The notes under the pieces were generated by a model. The model did not search any database, had not been told where the DNA came from, and saw only the letters and a list, made by a program, of their open reading frames with translations. Below, in pieces: positions 1 to 8,636 of a stretch of DNA of 64,000 nt; positions within the stretch are counted from its first letter, which is position 1, and each line of letters starts with the position of its first letter. This DNA is from Paenibacillus sp. J5C2022 (GTDB lineage Bacteria > Bacillota > Bacilli > Paenibacillales > Paenibacillaceae). A program made the position numbers and the translations under genes. The stretch covers positions 1 to 64,000 of the forward strand of contig NZ_JAOQJC010000005.1 of assembly GCF_025567625.1 (NCBI RefSeq), read 5' to 3'.

Positions 1-279
1 TATGTTGACACGCTAGCTTCTCCGACTCGCTTACAAAAATACGTTTTTGCTAAATGTTGACACGCTAGCTTCTCCGACTCACTTACAAAAATACGTTCTT
101 GCTATATGTTGACACGCTAGCTTCTCCGACTCACTTACAAAAATACGTTCTTGCTATATGTTGACACGCTAGCCTCTCCGACTCACTTACAAAGATACGT
201 TCTTGCTAAATGTTGACACGCTAGCTTCTCCGACTCACTTACAAAAATACGTTCTTGCTATATGTTGACACGCTGGCTA
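1..279. repeat. 52-bp tandem direct repeat array, five copies plus a partial
   Basis: A 52-bp unit beginning TATGTTGACACGCTAGC starts at 1, 53, 105, 157 and 209, with a truncated sixth copy at 261-279. Copies differ by only a few bases. The period is not a multiple of three, so the array is not coding. Each copy holds a TTGACA hexamer and a GCTAGC palindrome, but no well-spaced -10 box follows. The array runs off the left window edge, so the real copy number is unknown. A weak echo of the unit (CTTACAGATAACGTTCTTG) occurs near 387-405. It lies on the 3' side of a tyrosine recombinase gene, which may or may not be functionally linked. Confidence 0.9.
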
Positions 280-645
280 TCATTAACTAGTGATTTCTTC
301 TACGCACTTCATGTCTCTACTCGAATTGCTTCAAACAACAGGACGTTGTGGATGAGTTACTTACAATTCTCTTGGGGCAGATCTTACAGATAACGTTCTT
401 GTATTCACGAACCCGAAAGGCTTAAAGCAGCGGAACTGGTCAAGCGCAGCGACCAGATTGCCGGGTGGCTCCGCCACTTAGCCTTGCAGGGTTGTCCGGC
501 TGACTCTGCTTCTCTGCTTCTGAATTAACCTCAATCGAATCCACTTCTTCAACTTCGGCCGGACCAAGGAGCCGATAGGCGACGCTGCGTGAATACGGTG
601 TTATCTGATGCTCCGTTGACATGCCCAAGTAAGATCGGTTCATTA
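280..645. other. non-coding or decayed region
   Basis: No convincing gene is present. A minus-strand frame at 440-643 has no ribosome binding site. If the inverted-repeat element at 646-993 is removed, the minus-strand frame coming from 994-1193 stays open for 32 more codons into this region, to a TGA at 549-551. This hints that some of this DNA is the tail of a disrupted small gene. Confidence 0.35.
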
Positions 646-993
646 GGTTTTATCCCCTCCCCCTTTGTTTTCATGTTTTCATTGGTTCTCAAGTCCTTAG
701 ATTCATTCAATCATTCTTTTTCATTCACGACGGCGACGACAATTCAAACTTGTTCCACCATCGTATATCGTAACGTTCCGCTAACGGAGAAGGCTTATCC
801 GATTCTTTTAACCATATCTTTTGCTTTTTCGGAGACTCCTACTGTTCTCCTTACTCTGCCGATTTGCGTTACGTTATTCCTACGCGGCAGATTACTCCAA
901 TCCATTTCTTCATTCTTTCAAGGCTATTCAAATATGTTCCGTTCTTACCCAATCTTTTTATGCTTTTTGTTTTTAGGGGGAGGGGATAAAACC
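646..993. mobile_element. MITE-like element with perfect 19-bp terminal inverted repeats
   Basis: GGTTTTATCCCCTCCCCCT at 646-664 is repeated exactly, in inverse orientation, at 975-993. The 348-bp element so defined is AT-rich inside compared with its surroundings and holds no transposase gene. No clear target-site duplication is seen: the left flank ends TTCATTA and the right flank begins GTCATGT. Size, perfect ends and lack of coding capacity suggest a non-autonomous transposable element. A long-range hairpin of another origin is possible. Confidence 0.5.
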
Positions 994-1193
994 GTCATGT
1001 GGCTCAATTCGTACCACATGAATCCGATCTTGCGTTCCACTTCGTCCAGATGTTCATCGGATGTCTGTGGATGGGTATTTCTTCCGTGTTCAACTTCAGG
1101 AGTTTCAGATAACACCCTATCTATGTATTTCATTAATACTTTGAAGAAGAGAGGGTTTGCGTAGTTCAACATGGGTATCTTTGTAATAAGCAC
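994..1193 (-). pseudogene. small ORF interrupted by the inverted-repeat element
   Basis: A minus-strand frame starts at GTG 1193 (or ATG 1172) and reads 66 codons, including EVEHGRNTHPQTSDEHLDEV, up to the element end at 993, where it runs into the terminal repeat. Precise removal of 646-993 would let it continue for 32 codons. No family is recognised and there is no strong ribosome binding site, so it may be decayed sequence rather than a gene. Confidence 0.3.
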
Positions 1194-1224
1194 TCTTGCA
1201 CATAGTCCACACCATCCGCCCCGT

Positions 1225-2355
1225 TTACTCTATAGTATCCAATGGGCTTTTTATTCGACTGATGCTCTTGGTGCTCACACGCGTGTAGCGCTCGGTGGTG
1301 CGAGTGCTTTCATGGCCCAGCAATTGCTGGATATAGCGAATGTCTATGCCGCTTTCCAATAGATGGGTGGCGAATGAATGACGCAAGCTGTGCACACTCC
1401 CCTTTTTCGCGACGCCCGATTTAATTAACGCCTGCTCGAACATTTTCTGCACGGAGCGCTCCGTCAAGTGCTTACCCAGCTCACTTCCCGGAAACAGCCA
1501 CTTGTCCGGCATATCCAGCCTCATATACTTCTGAACAATGGCAAGCGCATTACCTGACAAGATGCTATACCGATCTTTCCTTCCCTTCCCTTGACGAACA
1601 CGGACGGTCTTGCGGCCAATATCTATATCCTCCAACTGCAGACGTACCACCTCGCTTACCCGAAGCCCCGACGAATAGGTCAACGCCAATATCGCCTGAT
1701 GCTTAACATTGCTCGGAGCCAAGATGATGGCTCTCACTTCTTCGATCGAGAATACGGCAGGAAGCTTACTCTCCTTCTTCGGTCTAATGTAAGCTTCGCG
1801 GATTCGCAGCAGCAGCACATGCTCGCAATAGAATTTGATGGCACTGATCGCTTGGTTCACATAGGCATGCGATTTCTTACCGTTTAACATACGAACCGTA
1901 TATTGACGAATATCGGCCTCTCCAATTTGGTCGCAATTCCCTCGTTCCTCCAGCATATAGGCCAACAATCGCCTGACATGTCCGCTATACGCCTTCACTG
2001 TTTTAGAGCTGTATCCTTTCGCCACTAATACATTGTTCATGATCTGATGGTGCTCGGACTCCCACTTCGCCAGAAGCCCCGAGCAACGTTCGGCCGTCTT
2101 CTTGCCGGCATCCACCCATTCCCGAAGGAAATAGCATTCCTCATCCAGCACCTCATCAACATGAATCACATCCCCATGGAATAGCTCCGCCAGCTGAGCG
2201 ATGGTCGCAAGCTTGTATGGAACGAGCCACAGCTTTTCCTCAGCCTGCCACTTTCGCCCCGCTATGGATTTTATTTTCACTACGGTATCCATGGAGAAAG
2301 GTTCAATCCGAACGCCTAGCCACTGATCGTCCCTTTTGCTCACTTTAATTTCCAC
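1225..2355 (-). CDS. tyrosine recombinase / integrase (integron-integrase-like XerC/D family)
   Basis: Site-specific recombinase of the phage-integrase superfamily. With the GTG start at 2355 it is 376 aa. The catalytic set is complete: Arg 232 in GLRVSEV, Lys 257 in QGKGRKDR, His-x-x-Arg 322-325 in HSLRHSFATHL, His 348 in LGHEST and nucleophile Tyr 357 in TTERYTRV. A SAM-like core-binding domain covers about 100-190. The first 60 residues form an extra domain with a GRKW...KLWLVP pattern (about 34-46) resembling a HARP-like module. The frame stays open up to 2430, but that ATG lies inside a terminator hairpin; GGGAGGG sits 5 nt before the GTG, so I chose 2355. A possible promoter is CTGTCA (2391-2396) with TATAAT (2368-2373), which would give a very short leader. 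Target site unknown; the 52-bp repeats nearby are a candidate. Confidence 0.88.
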   Translation of the reverse strand: MEIKVSKRDDQWLGVRIEPFSMDTVVKIKSIAGRKWQAEEKLWLVPYKLATIAQLAELFHGDVIHVDEVLDEECYFLREWVDAGKKTAERCSGLLAKWESEHHQIMNNVLVAKGYSSKTVKAYSGHVRRLLAYMLEERGNCDQIGEADIRQYTVRMLNGKKSHAYVNQAISAIKFYCEHVLLLRIREAYIRPKKESKLPAVFSIEEVRAIILAPSNVKHQAILALTYSSGLRVSEVVRLQLEDIDIGRKTVRVRQGKGRKDRYSILSGNALAIVQKYMRLDMPDKWLFPGSELGKHLTERSVQKMFEQALIKSGVAKKGSVHSLRHSFATHLLESGIDIRYIQQLLGHESTRTTERYTRVSTKSISRIKSPLDTIE

Positions 2356-2404
2356 ATAATCCCTCCCATTATACCATTGTCGCAAAATTTTGACAGATGC
2401 TGCA

Positions 2405-2448
2405 CAAAAAAGGAGAACAACATTGCCCATGGGACAATGCCATTCTCC
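2405..2448 (-). terminator. rho-independent terminator after the ABC-F gene
   Basis: On the minus strand a stem with GGAGAA/TTCTCC, CATTG/CAATG and CCC/GGG segments (2412-2448) is followed by six T residues (2406-2411). It ends transcription of the ABC-F gene whose stop is at 2486. Confidence 0.8.
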
Positions 2449-2485
2449 AGTTCTTCCGGATACTCAGACTGCCTATTACCTATTA

Positions 2486-4042
2486 TTAAAACACCTTCGT
2501 CGTCCACGACTCGCAGTTCCACGTCTCCGTCACGACATCGCGATAAAATTCCGGTTCGTGGGAAATCAGCAGAATGCTGCCCTTATACGCTTTAAGAGCA
2601 CGCTTCAGCTCTTCCTTCGCATCGACGTCAAGATGATTCGTCGGCTCGTCAAGCACAAGCACATTGCTCTCGCGGTTAATCAGCTTGCAAAGTCTAACCT
2701 TCGCTTTCTCCCCGCCGCTGAGCACCTGAATTTTGCTCTCGATATGCTTGGTCGTCAATCCGCATTTCGCCAGAGCTGCGCGAACCTCGAATTGATTCAA
2801 TGAAGGGAACTCGTTCCAGATCTCATCGATACAAGTGTTGTAATTCGCATCCTTTGCTTCCTGCTCGAAGTAGCCGATCTCCAGATTGTCGCCCCGCTCC
2901 ACTTCGCCGGACAACGCAGGGATTTCTCCCAGGATGCTGCGAAGCAGCGTCGTTTTGCCGATGCCGTTCGCACCGACCAAGGCGATCTTCTGTCCGCGTT
3001 CCATTCTCAGATCAAGCGGACGCGATAGCGGTTCCGTATAGCCGATCACCAGCCCTCTCGTCTCGAAGATCACCTTCCCGGCTGTTCTTCCTTCCTGGAA
3101 GTTGAACTGCGGCTTTGGCTTCTCCTTCGCCAGCTCGATGACATCCATCTTGTCGAGCTTCTTCTGACGGGACATCGCCATGTTGCGTGTCGCGACGTTC
3201 GCCTTGTTCCGCGCCACGAAGTCCTTCAGCTCCGCAATCTCCTGCTGCTGGCGCTTGAACGCCGATTCCAACTGCTGCTTCTTCATCTCGTACACTTGCA
3301 TGAAGTGATCGTAGTCGCCGACATAACGCGACAGCTGTTGATTTTCCATATGGTAGATCAGATTGATGACGCTGTTCAGGAACGGGATATCATGAGAGAT
3401 CAGAATAAATGCATTCTCGTACTCCTGCAAGTAGCGCCTCAGCCATTCGATATGCTGTTCGTCCAGATAGTTGGTCGGCTCGTCAAGCAGCAGAATGTCC
3501 GGTTTCTCCAGCAATAGCTTGGCCAGAAGCACCTTCGTCCGCTGACCGCCGCTCAGATCGTGCACGTCCTTGTCGAGACCGATATCCGTCAAGCCCAGAC
3601 CGCGCGCCGTCTCCTCCACCTTCGCATCAATCATATAGAAGTCCTGATTGGTCAGTGTATCTTGAATCGTACCGACTTCCTCCAGCAACGTCTCCAGTTC
3701 CTCGGGCGTCACCTCGCCCATCCGTCCGTACATATCGTTCATTTCCTGCTCCATGTCGAACAGATACTGGAATGCGCTCTTCAGCACATCGCGAATCGTC
3801 ATACCCTTCGTCAGCATTGCATGCTGATCCAGATAGCCGACCCGCATCCGCTTGGACCATTCCACCTTGCCGTCATCCGGCTGCAGCTTCCCGGTAATAA
3901 TATTCATGAACGTGGATTTGCCTTCTCCATTGGCGCCGATCAGACCGATATGCTCACCTTTCAGCAAGCGGAACGACACATCATTGAAGATTGCCCGATC
4001 GCCGAAGCCGTGACTTAGTTTCTCTACGTTTAGTATGCTCAT
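2486..4042 (-). CDS. ABC-F family ATPase (YkpA/YbiT-like)
   Basis: Cytosolic protein of two tandem ABC ATPase domains without membrane segments, 518 aa, the usual ABC-F length. Domain 1 has Walker A GANGEGKST and signature LSGGQRTKVLLAKLLLEKP with LLLDEPTNYLD. A charged linker (about 240-300, DHFMQVYEMKKQQLESA onward) matches the P-site tRNA interaction motif region. Domain 2 has GANGIGKTT, LSGGEKAKV and VLDEPTNHLD. The C-terminus (ISHEPEFYRDVV...WTTKVF) is typical of the YkpA/YbiT subgroup. Family members bind the ribosomal E site and modulate translation; some antibiotic-resistance ABC-F proteins exist, but this subgroup is mostly housekeeping. Start ATG has AAAGGTG upstream. Promoter TTGAGC (4105-4110), 18 bp, TATAAT (4081-4086) precedes it. 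Confidence 0.93.
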   Translation of the reverse strand: MSILNVEKLSHGFGDRAIFNDVSFRLLKGEHIGLIGANGEGKSTFMNIITGKLQPDDGKVEWSKRMRVGYLDQHAMLTKGMTIRDVLKSAFQYLFDMEQEMNDMYGRMGEVTPEELETLLEEVGTIQDTLTNQDFYMIDAKVEETARGLGLTDIGLDKDVHDLSGGQRTKVLLAKLLLEKPDILLLDEPTNYLDEQHIEWLRRYLQEYENAFILISHDIPFLNSVINLIYHMENQQLSRYVGDYDHFMQVYEMKKQQLESAFKRQQQEIAELKDFVARNKANVATRNMAMSRQKKLDKMDVIELAKEKPKPQFNFQEGRTAGKVIFETRGLVIGYTEPLSRPLDLRMERGQKIALVGANGIGKTTLLRSILGEIPALSGEVERGDNLEIGYFEQEAKDANYNTCIDEIWNEFPSLNQFEVRAALAKCGLTTKHIESKIQVLSGGEKAKVRLCKLINRESNVLVLDEPTNHLDVDAKEELKRALKAYKGSILLISHEPEFYRDVVTETWNCESWTTKVF

Positions 4043-4080
4043 TCATTGCACCTTTTCCTATAAAAATTCATATACGCTCT

Positions 4081-4110
4081 ATTATAAAGGTTTATAGGAG
4101 GTAAGCTCAA
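4081..4110 (-). promoter_or_regulatory. sigma-A promoter of the ABC-F gene
   Basis: On the minus strand TTGAGC (4105-4110), an 18-bp spacer and TATAAT (4081-4086) lie about 40 bp before the ABC-F start. Confidence 0.6.
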
Positions 4111-4152
4111 CTATTAATCCGGCTTCGGGCGGCAAAAAATCATCAAATTAGC

Positions 4153-5799
4153 TTAATGAGCGCCTTCCATGTTGGATGGCATCTTATCCGGCGTGCGCTC
4201 CGCCGCCTCTCCAGATTCCTGTCCGGGCACTTGATTGCTTGTGCGAAGCGGTATCTCGCGCAGGAAGAACACGAGTACGAAAGCCACGACAACCAGTCCG
4301 GCTCCGACAAGGAAGACCGTGCTAAGCGAGTTGGCCATAGCTGTGCGCACCATCTCGACGATGCCGTTTGCGATCGGCCGAACTGCCTCTGGCAAGCCAT
4401 GAAGCAGCTTCTCCAGCTCCGGCTGGTTCAGCAGTATTTCCGGCGATTGCAGCGGTGCGAGTGCTTCCGCCACTTTCGGGTCCATTCCCTCAAGCGATCC
4501 TCCGCCGCCTGCAGCTGCCGCTTGCTCTTGCATTTCCTTCACCATGCGGGATTGCATGATGGAGCCCAGTACAGCGATGCCGATCGTTCCGCCGACGCTG
4601 CGGAACAGCTGCGAGGATGAAGTGGCCACACCCAGCTCTCGCGGGCTGACCGCATTCTGAACCGTCAGCGTGAAGATCGGCATGCTTAGGCCAAGTCCGA
4701 TGCCGAATACCGTCATGGCGGTAACTGCATGCCACACTTCGGTCATATTGGCCATGACAAGCATTCCGCCAATCATAATCGGCAAACCGATAATGCCATA
4801 TCGCTTGTATTTGCCTGTTTTCGTAATTACACGCCCTACGACGGCACTGACGACAACCATTGCGAAGGACATCGGCATCGTGACATATCCGGAATGCGAT
4901 GGAGACACGCCCTCTACGCCCTGGATGAAGAAAGGAATGTAGATCAGAGCGCCGATCATGCCGGCATTAATAATGAAGGCAATAATGTTGGAGATGACCA
5001 CGATATCATTCCGGAACAAGCTCAGCGGCAGCACCGGGCTGCTCGCCTTGCGCTCCACCATAATGAAGATGATCAGGAATACGATGGTTGCTGCGAACAA
5101 GGCGATAATTTCCGGTGAAGTCCAAGTAAAGTCGTCTCCGGAGCCGACGAGCGAGAAGCCCGTCAACAGCGCGATAATCGTAAGACTTAGGAATATGGAC
5201 CCTGCGTAATCGATTCGCTCGTTCGACTTCTGGTCCACCTTCGGGAACAAGAACAAGATCATGACGAAGGCGATAAGACCGATCGGCAGGAAGATCCAGA
5301 ACAGCCAGCTCCAAGGCATATGCTCGACGATCCAGCCGCCCAGCGCAGGACCGATCATGCTGGAGAAGCCGAATACGGCCATTAGAATGCCCGTCCACTT
5401 GCCCCTTTCTCTCGGCGAGAACAAGTCACCGACTGCGGTGAACACTGATGCCATAATAATACCGGCTCCGATCCCTTGAACGCCACGGTATATAATCAAC
5501 TGGGCGATATCCTTTGAGAAGCCTGTCAATAGCCCGCCTATTATGAAGATGACTATGCCGATCAGCATGAATGGCTTGCGTCCGTACATATCCGACAATT
5601 TGCCCACCATTACCGTTGCTATCGTAGAGGTAAGCAAGTAGATCGTAATGACCCAGCTGTAATACTGCATGCCACCCAGCTCAGCGATTATCCGCGGCAT
5701 CGCGGTTCCAACAATCGTCTGATTGATGGCAGCGAAGAACATGGCGGACATAATCGCCAGCATAATCGTAATTTTCCTTTTATTGGATAAATGCTCCAT
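4153..5799 (-). CDS. DHA2 family MFS drug exporter (14-TM, EmrB/QacA type)
   Basis: Inner-membrane proton-coupled multidrug efflux protein, 548 aa from ATG 5799 (GGGGAG 6 nt upstream; the frame extends to 5847 without a better site). Motif A GKLSDMYGRKP is at the 2-3 loop and motif C-like GPALGGWIVE in TM5. About fourteen hydrophobic segments are visible. A long loop rich in Ala/Gly (MQEQAAAAGGGG) precedes the last transmembrane segment, which is followed by a hydrophilic cytosolic tail. It follows the MarR gene by 94 bp in the same direction, the usual arrangement in which the regulator represses itself and the pump. Substrates cannot be told from the sequence. Confidence 0.92.
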   Translation of the reverse strand: MEHLSNKRKITIMLAIMSAMFFAAINQTIVGTAMPRIIAELGGMQYYSWVITIYLLTSTIATVMVGKLSDMYGRKPFMLIGIVIFIIGGLLTGFSKDIAQLIIYRGVQGIGAGIIMASVFTAVGDLFSPRERGKWTGILMAVFGFSSMIGPALGGWIVEHMPWSWLFWIFLPIGLIAFVMILFLFPKVDQKSNERIDYAGSIFLSLTIIALLTGFSLVGSGDDFTWTSPEIIALFAATIVFLIIFIMVERKASSPVLPLSLFRNDIVVISNIIAFIINAGMIGALIYIPFFIQGVEGVSPSHSGYVTMPMSFAMVVVSAVVGRVITKTGKYKRYGIIGLPIMIGGMLVMANMTEVWHAVTAMTVFGIGLGLSMPIFTLTVQNAVSPRELGVATSSSQLFRSVGGTIGIAVLGSIMQSRMVKEMQEQAAAAGGGGSLEGMDPKVAEALAPLQSPEILLNQPELEKLLHGLPEAVRPIANGIVEMVRTAMANSLSTVFLVGAGLVVVAFVLVFFLREIPLRTSNQVPGQESGEAAERTPDKMPSNMEGAH

Positions 5800-5893
5800 A
5801 TTTTTCTCCCCAATCCCTGTAAACATTTGTTTCTCGATAAATTTCACTTAACTGCTTGTTTGCGATACCACGCACTTACTGGGACCGGAACGA

Positions 5894-6397
5894 CTAATTT
5901 TTCTCCGTTCCTTCCCCCGTTGATTTGCATATAGCCCCATGACCGCACCCTGTGCCGTGCTGCCCATCGTCCGCAATGAATTGCACCATCTTCTCCAGTA
6001 TTTCCGTTACTGCCTTCGTCTCATCCCCGCTTAATCGCGCCAGATGTTTGCCAACCATTTCCTTGCGAACTTCAAGCGCCCGATCCAGCATGTGCCGTCC
6101 GGCTTCCGTTAGTTCAATTAATATCACTCTTCGATCCTTCTGATCATACGTACGTGCCACGTACCCGGCCTTCTCCAGTCTGTCGATCATGACCGTCACC
6201 GCACTGGGCTTCACATCGAGCTTCTCCGCAAGCTCTGTCGGCCTGCTCTTGCCTCGTTCTTTAATCATCAGAAGCATATACAGCTGTGTGCGGGTTACAC
6301 CCTCGCCCAGTTCGTACATCAGTTCTCTTCCGTAATACCGATTCAGCGCCGTAATGGCCTGCAAGAATCGGCTATTATACGATATCACCTTCATCAC
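5894..6397 (-). CDS. MarR family transcriptional regulator
   Basis: Winged-helix DNA-binding repressor, 167 aa. The helix-turn-helix is at about 52-75 (TELAEKLDVKPSAVTVMIDR) and the wing carries the family DxRxxxxxLT pattern as DRRVILIELTEAG. The C-terminal tail has two cysteines and a histidine (GTGCGHGAICKS), not a usual MarR feature and possibly a metal or thiol sensor; this is inference. It is first in an operon with the MFS exporter and has a palindrome typical of MarR operators just upstream (6432-6450). Confidence 0.92.
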   Translation of the reverse strand: MMKVISYNSRFLQAITALNRYYGRELMYELGEGVTRTQLYMLLMIKERGKSRPTELAEKLDVKPSAVTVMIDRLEKAGYVARTYDQKDRRVILIELTEAGRHMLDRALEVRKEMVGKHLARLSGDETKAVTEILEKMVQFIADDGQHGTGCGHGAICKSTGEGTEKN

Positions 6398-6431
6398 CCG
6401 CCTTATTTGCCCAATTTACTTCACCACTATA

Positions 6432-6450
6432 TATTTAAACTATTTAAATA
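6432..6450. promoter_or_regulatory. MarR-type operator palindrome
   Basis: TATTTAAACTATTTAAATA has perfect 8-bp arms (TATTTAAA/TTTAAATA) around a 3-bp centre. It lies 35 bp before the marR start, where an autoregulatory operator is expected. Confidence 0.6.
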
Positions 6451-6603
6451 TTAAGTAATAAACAATCTATTTGTCAAGTACATCTTTTGACGAGCTATCG
6501 GATGATCGAGCATCAACAGCGTATGCATAAATATGCCCGACAGTTCTCTCCTCCTTTATTCTGCCCACTGCAATCTAATTGTCTCAGGCGACGAGGCCCC
6601 ACG

Positions 6604-6635
6604 AAAAAAAATCCCCCACCATATTCGGTAGGGGA
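6604..6635 (-). terminator. terminator of the ehu-ect operon
   Basis: On the minus strand TCCCCTACC/GGTGGGGGA (6612-6635) is followed by eight T residues (6604-6611). It lies about 100 bp after the DUF2179 gene stop and closes the ectoine transcription unit. Confidence 0.85.
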
Positions 6636-6732
6636 CGCCAAGTGCCATGCTCCTGCTCAAATCCATCCATCAATGCTCTGTTTCCGTTCGTTATCGTCTT
6701 GCAGTTGTTTATTCTAAACGCATGCCGCAAAA

Positions 6733-7254
6733 TTATCGCTCCAGCATCTTCGCCCAGAAGCCGCCGCGGAAGTGCCTTGGTTCGTGAGAGATGACGAACG
6801 CCTTGGGTGCCTCCTCCGCGATTCGCTCAAGCAACCGCTTCTCGTTGCTGCGCTTTACCAGCACCTGCATGACCATTCGCGGACCGTTGCGCCCTTCCGC
6901 ATGCCATACCGTAACGCCGTAGCCGTAGTTTCTGAGCCGGTCAGGCAAGCTTGTATTCACGGTATCCGCGATCACCTGCACGACGGAATAACCGAGCGCC
7001 AACGCTTCCTCGATCCGGCTGCCCATGTATACGCCGATGCCGAAGCCGATACAGTACGCGCCGATGTAGAGCGGGCTGGACAGGTTATCCAGCACGATCT
7101 GCAAGCCGACAAGGTAGATGAACACTTCGATCATGGACAGCATGGCTGCCATCGTCCGTTTGCCCTTGATGACCAATATTAATCGCAGTGTGAAGATGGA
7201 GACATACGTAATATTGATCCCCAGTATCAAAGCGACAATGAGGGCAGGACTCAT
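6733..7254 (-). CDS. DUF2179/DUF5698 membrane protein (UPF0316, YebE-like)
   Basis: Integral membrane protein of unknown function, 173 aa. Three hydrophobic segments occupy about 1-85 (PALIVALILGINITYVSIFT, then two more), followed by a soluble C-terminal DUF2179 domain of about 70 residues (DRLRNYGYGVTVWHAEGRNG). It starts 2 nt after the ectD stop, so it is very probably translated from the ect mRNA. The link to ectoine physiology is only positional; the family is also found elsewhere in Bacilli. Confidence 0.85.
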   Translation of the reverse strand: MSPALIVALILGINITYVSIFTLRLILVIKGKRTMAAMLSMIEVFIYLVGLQIVLDNLSSPLYIGAYCIGFGIGVYMGSRIEEALALGYSVVQVIADTVNTSLPDRLRNYGYGVTVWHAEGRNGPRMVMQVLVKRSNEKRLLERIAEEAPKAFVISHEPRHFRGGFWAKMLER

Positions 7255-7256
7255 GA

Positions 7257-8153
7257 TTAATCTCTGGAAGCGATATAATCCGGTCTAGGCTTCTGGCCGG
7301 AGAATGGCTCCTGCAGCTTGTTCTCCACACTATTGAATACCATGAACACATTGCTTCTCGGAAGAGGCGATATGTTGCTGTTCGAGCCGTGCATCACGTT
7401 GCAGTCGAACAGCAGGATGGAGCCCGCCTTGCCGACCGGCGTATCGATGCCGCCTTCCTCCGCCATCTTCGTCAAGCTGTCATGATCCGGCACGCCGTAT
7501 TCCTGCTTGCGCAGAGAATCCTTGAAGTGATTCTCCGGCGTCTGACCGACGCAAGCAACAAACTTCTTGTGCGAGCCCGGAATGACCATCAGAGGACCGT
7601 TGAACGGATGATTGTCGCTCAGCGCGATCGAACAGCTCAGCGCGCGCATGCGCGGCATGCCGTCCTCTACATGCCAAGTCTCGAAGTCGGAATGCCAGTA
7701 GAATTCCTTCCCGTTGAAGCCAGGCTTGAAATTGATCCGGGATTGATGAATGTATGTCTCCGATCCCAGCAAGTATTCCATCATAGCTACCAGCTTGGGA
7801 TGCGCAGCGAGCTGCTTGAAGATGTCGTTGTTCTCATGCACCGCGAATATCGAGCGCACCTCGTTGCCTCCGGGCTCGCGAATGACATGGGCGGCTTCCT
7901 GATCTCGATAAGCATCCTGCAGCCGCGCCAGCTCCTGGCGCCATGCCTCGATCTCCTCTTGCGAGAAGAACCCCTCCAGGAACAAGTAGCCGTTCTTGTC
8001 GTAGAAGTCCGATTGCTCCTTCGTAAGCGCGGCTCCCTGGGACCACTCGCTATGTACGACAGGGTCCTTGCGCTCCAGCAGCTCCGGTTGCTCGGCAATT
8101 CGGGACGGGTAAGCATCTTCCTTCGTTTTCACTACTGTTTGATCCATTTTCAT
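7257..8153 (-). CDS. ectD: ectoine 5-hydroxylase EctD
   Basis: Non-haem Fe(II)/2-oxoglutarate dioxygenase converting ectoine to 5-hydroxyectoine, cytosolic. The EctD signature FYWHSDFETWHVEDGMP is present, supplying the first His and the Asp of the iron triad; the distal His is in CNVMHGSNSN, and the 2-oxoglutarate-binding Arg is in PLPRSNVFMVFN. Length about 298 aa is usual. The start is ambiguous: ATG 8165 abuts its GGAG, ATG 8153 is 12 nt away; I chose 8153. It is the fourth gene of ectABCD, placed after ectC with a 50-bp gap. Confidence 0.95.
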   Translation of the reverse strand: MKMDQTVVKTKEDAYPSRIAEQPELLERKDPVVHSEWSQGAALTKEQSDFYDKNGYLFLEGFFSQEEIEAWRQELARLQDAYRDQEAAHVIREPGGNEVRSIFAVHENNDIFKQLAAHPKLVAMMEYLLGSETYIHQSRINFKPGFNGKEFYWHSDFETWHVEDGMPRMRALSCSIALSDNHPFNGPLMVIPGSHKKFVACVGQTPENHFKDSLRKQEYGVPDHDSLTKMAEEGGIDTPVGKAGSILLFDCNVMHGSNSNISPLPRSNVFMVFNSVENKLQEPFSGQKPRPDYIASRD

Positions 8154-8205
8154 CCTGGCCAACATCTCCTTCTCTCGAATGGTTTGAATTATGACTTGAT
8201 TGGAA

Positions 8206-8589
8206 TTATTCCTCGACTAGCGGATATACGCCATCCTTGTCATGTACCTCATTACCGGTAATCGGAGGATTGAATACGCATACCATGCGCATCCCTATCT
8301 CTGTACGAAGCAGGTGCTTCTCATGACCGTCGAGCGCATACAATGTGCCCGGCACGATCGGATACGTTTTACCGCCAATCACTTCAATTTCCCCTTGCCC
8401 CTCAATGCAATAGACGGCCTCTACATGGTTCCGGTACCAGATTAACGTCTCCGTTCCCGGTTTGATGACCGTATCGTGCATCGAGAAGCCCATGCCGTCC
8501 TTTTTCAGAAGCAGCCTTCTGGAGTTCCATGTCTCCGCTTGAATGTCATCCTCAGTTTTAATGACGTCGTCCAAATGTTTTACAATCAC
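8206..8589 (-). CDS. ectC: ectoine synthase EctC
   Basis: Cupin-fold cyclo-condensing enzyme that closes N-gamma-acetyl-diaminobutyrate to ectoine, 127 aa, normal length. Characteristic stretches are SRRLLLKKDGMGFSMHDT, the YRNHVEAVYCIEGQGEIE cupin motif and ALDGHEKHLLR. Start is GTG with GGGAGAG nine bases upstream. Sits between ectB and ectD. Confidence 0.96.
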   Translation of the reverse strand: MIVKHLDDVIKTEDDIQAETWNSRRLLLKKDGMGFSMHDTVIKPGTETLIWYRNHVEAVYCIEGQGEIEVIGGKTYPIVPGTLYALDGHEKHLLRTEIGMRMVCVFNPPITGNEVHDKDGVYPLVEE

Positions 8590-8636
8590 CTGTTGTCACT
8601 CTCCCTGCTTCTATCCCTTGGTTTGTTGTCTTGCTG

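Noticed and set aside
1..279. CRISPR array
   Set aside because: Units are contiguous 52-bp direct repeats with no unique spacers and no cas genes nearby.
1..279. Five tandem promoters (a TTGACA in every repeat)
   Set aside because: No -10 hexamer at 16-18 bp follows the TTGACA in the unit.
280..645. Integron attC sites next to the integrase-like gene
   Set aside because: A short CAAC..GTTG palindrome occurs near 333-348, but no pair of R/L boxes with cassette genes could be found.
589..1164. A 191-codon plus-strand open frame
   Set aside because: It runs through the whole inverted-repeat element and both flanks, has no ribosome binding site and low-complexity Ser/Thr/Phe composition.
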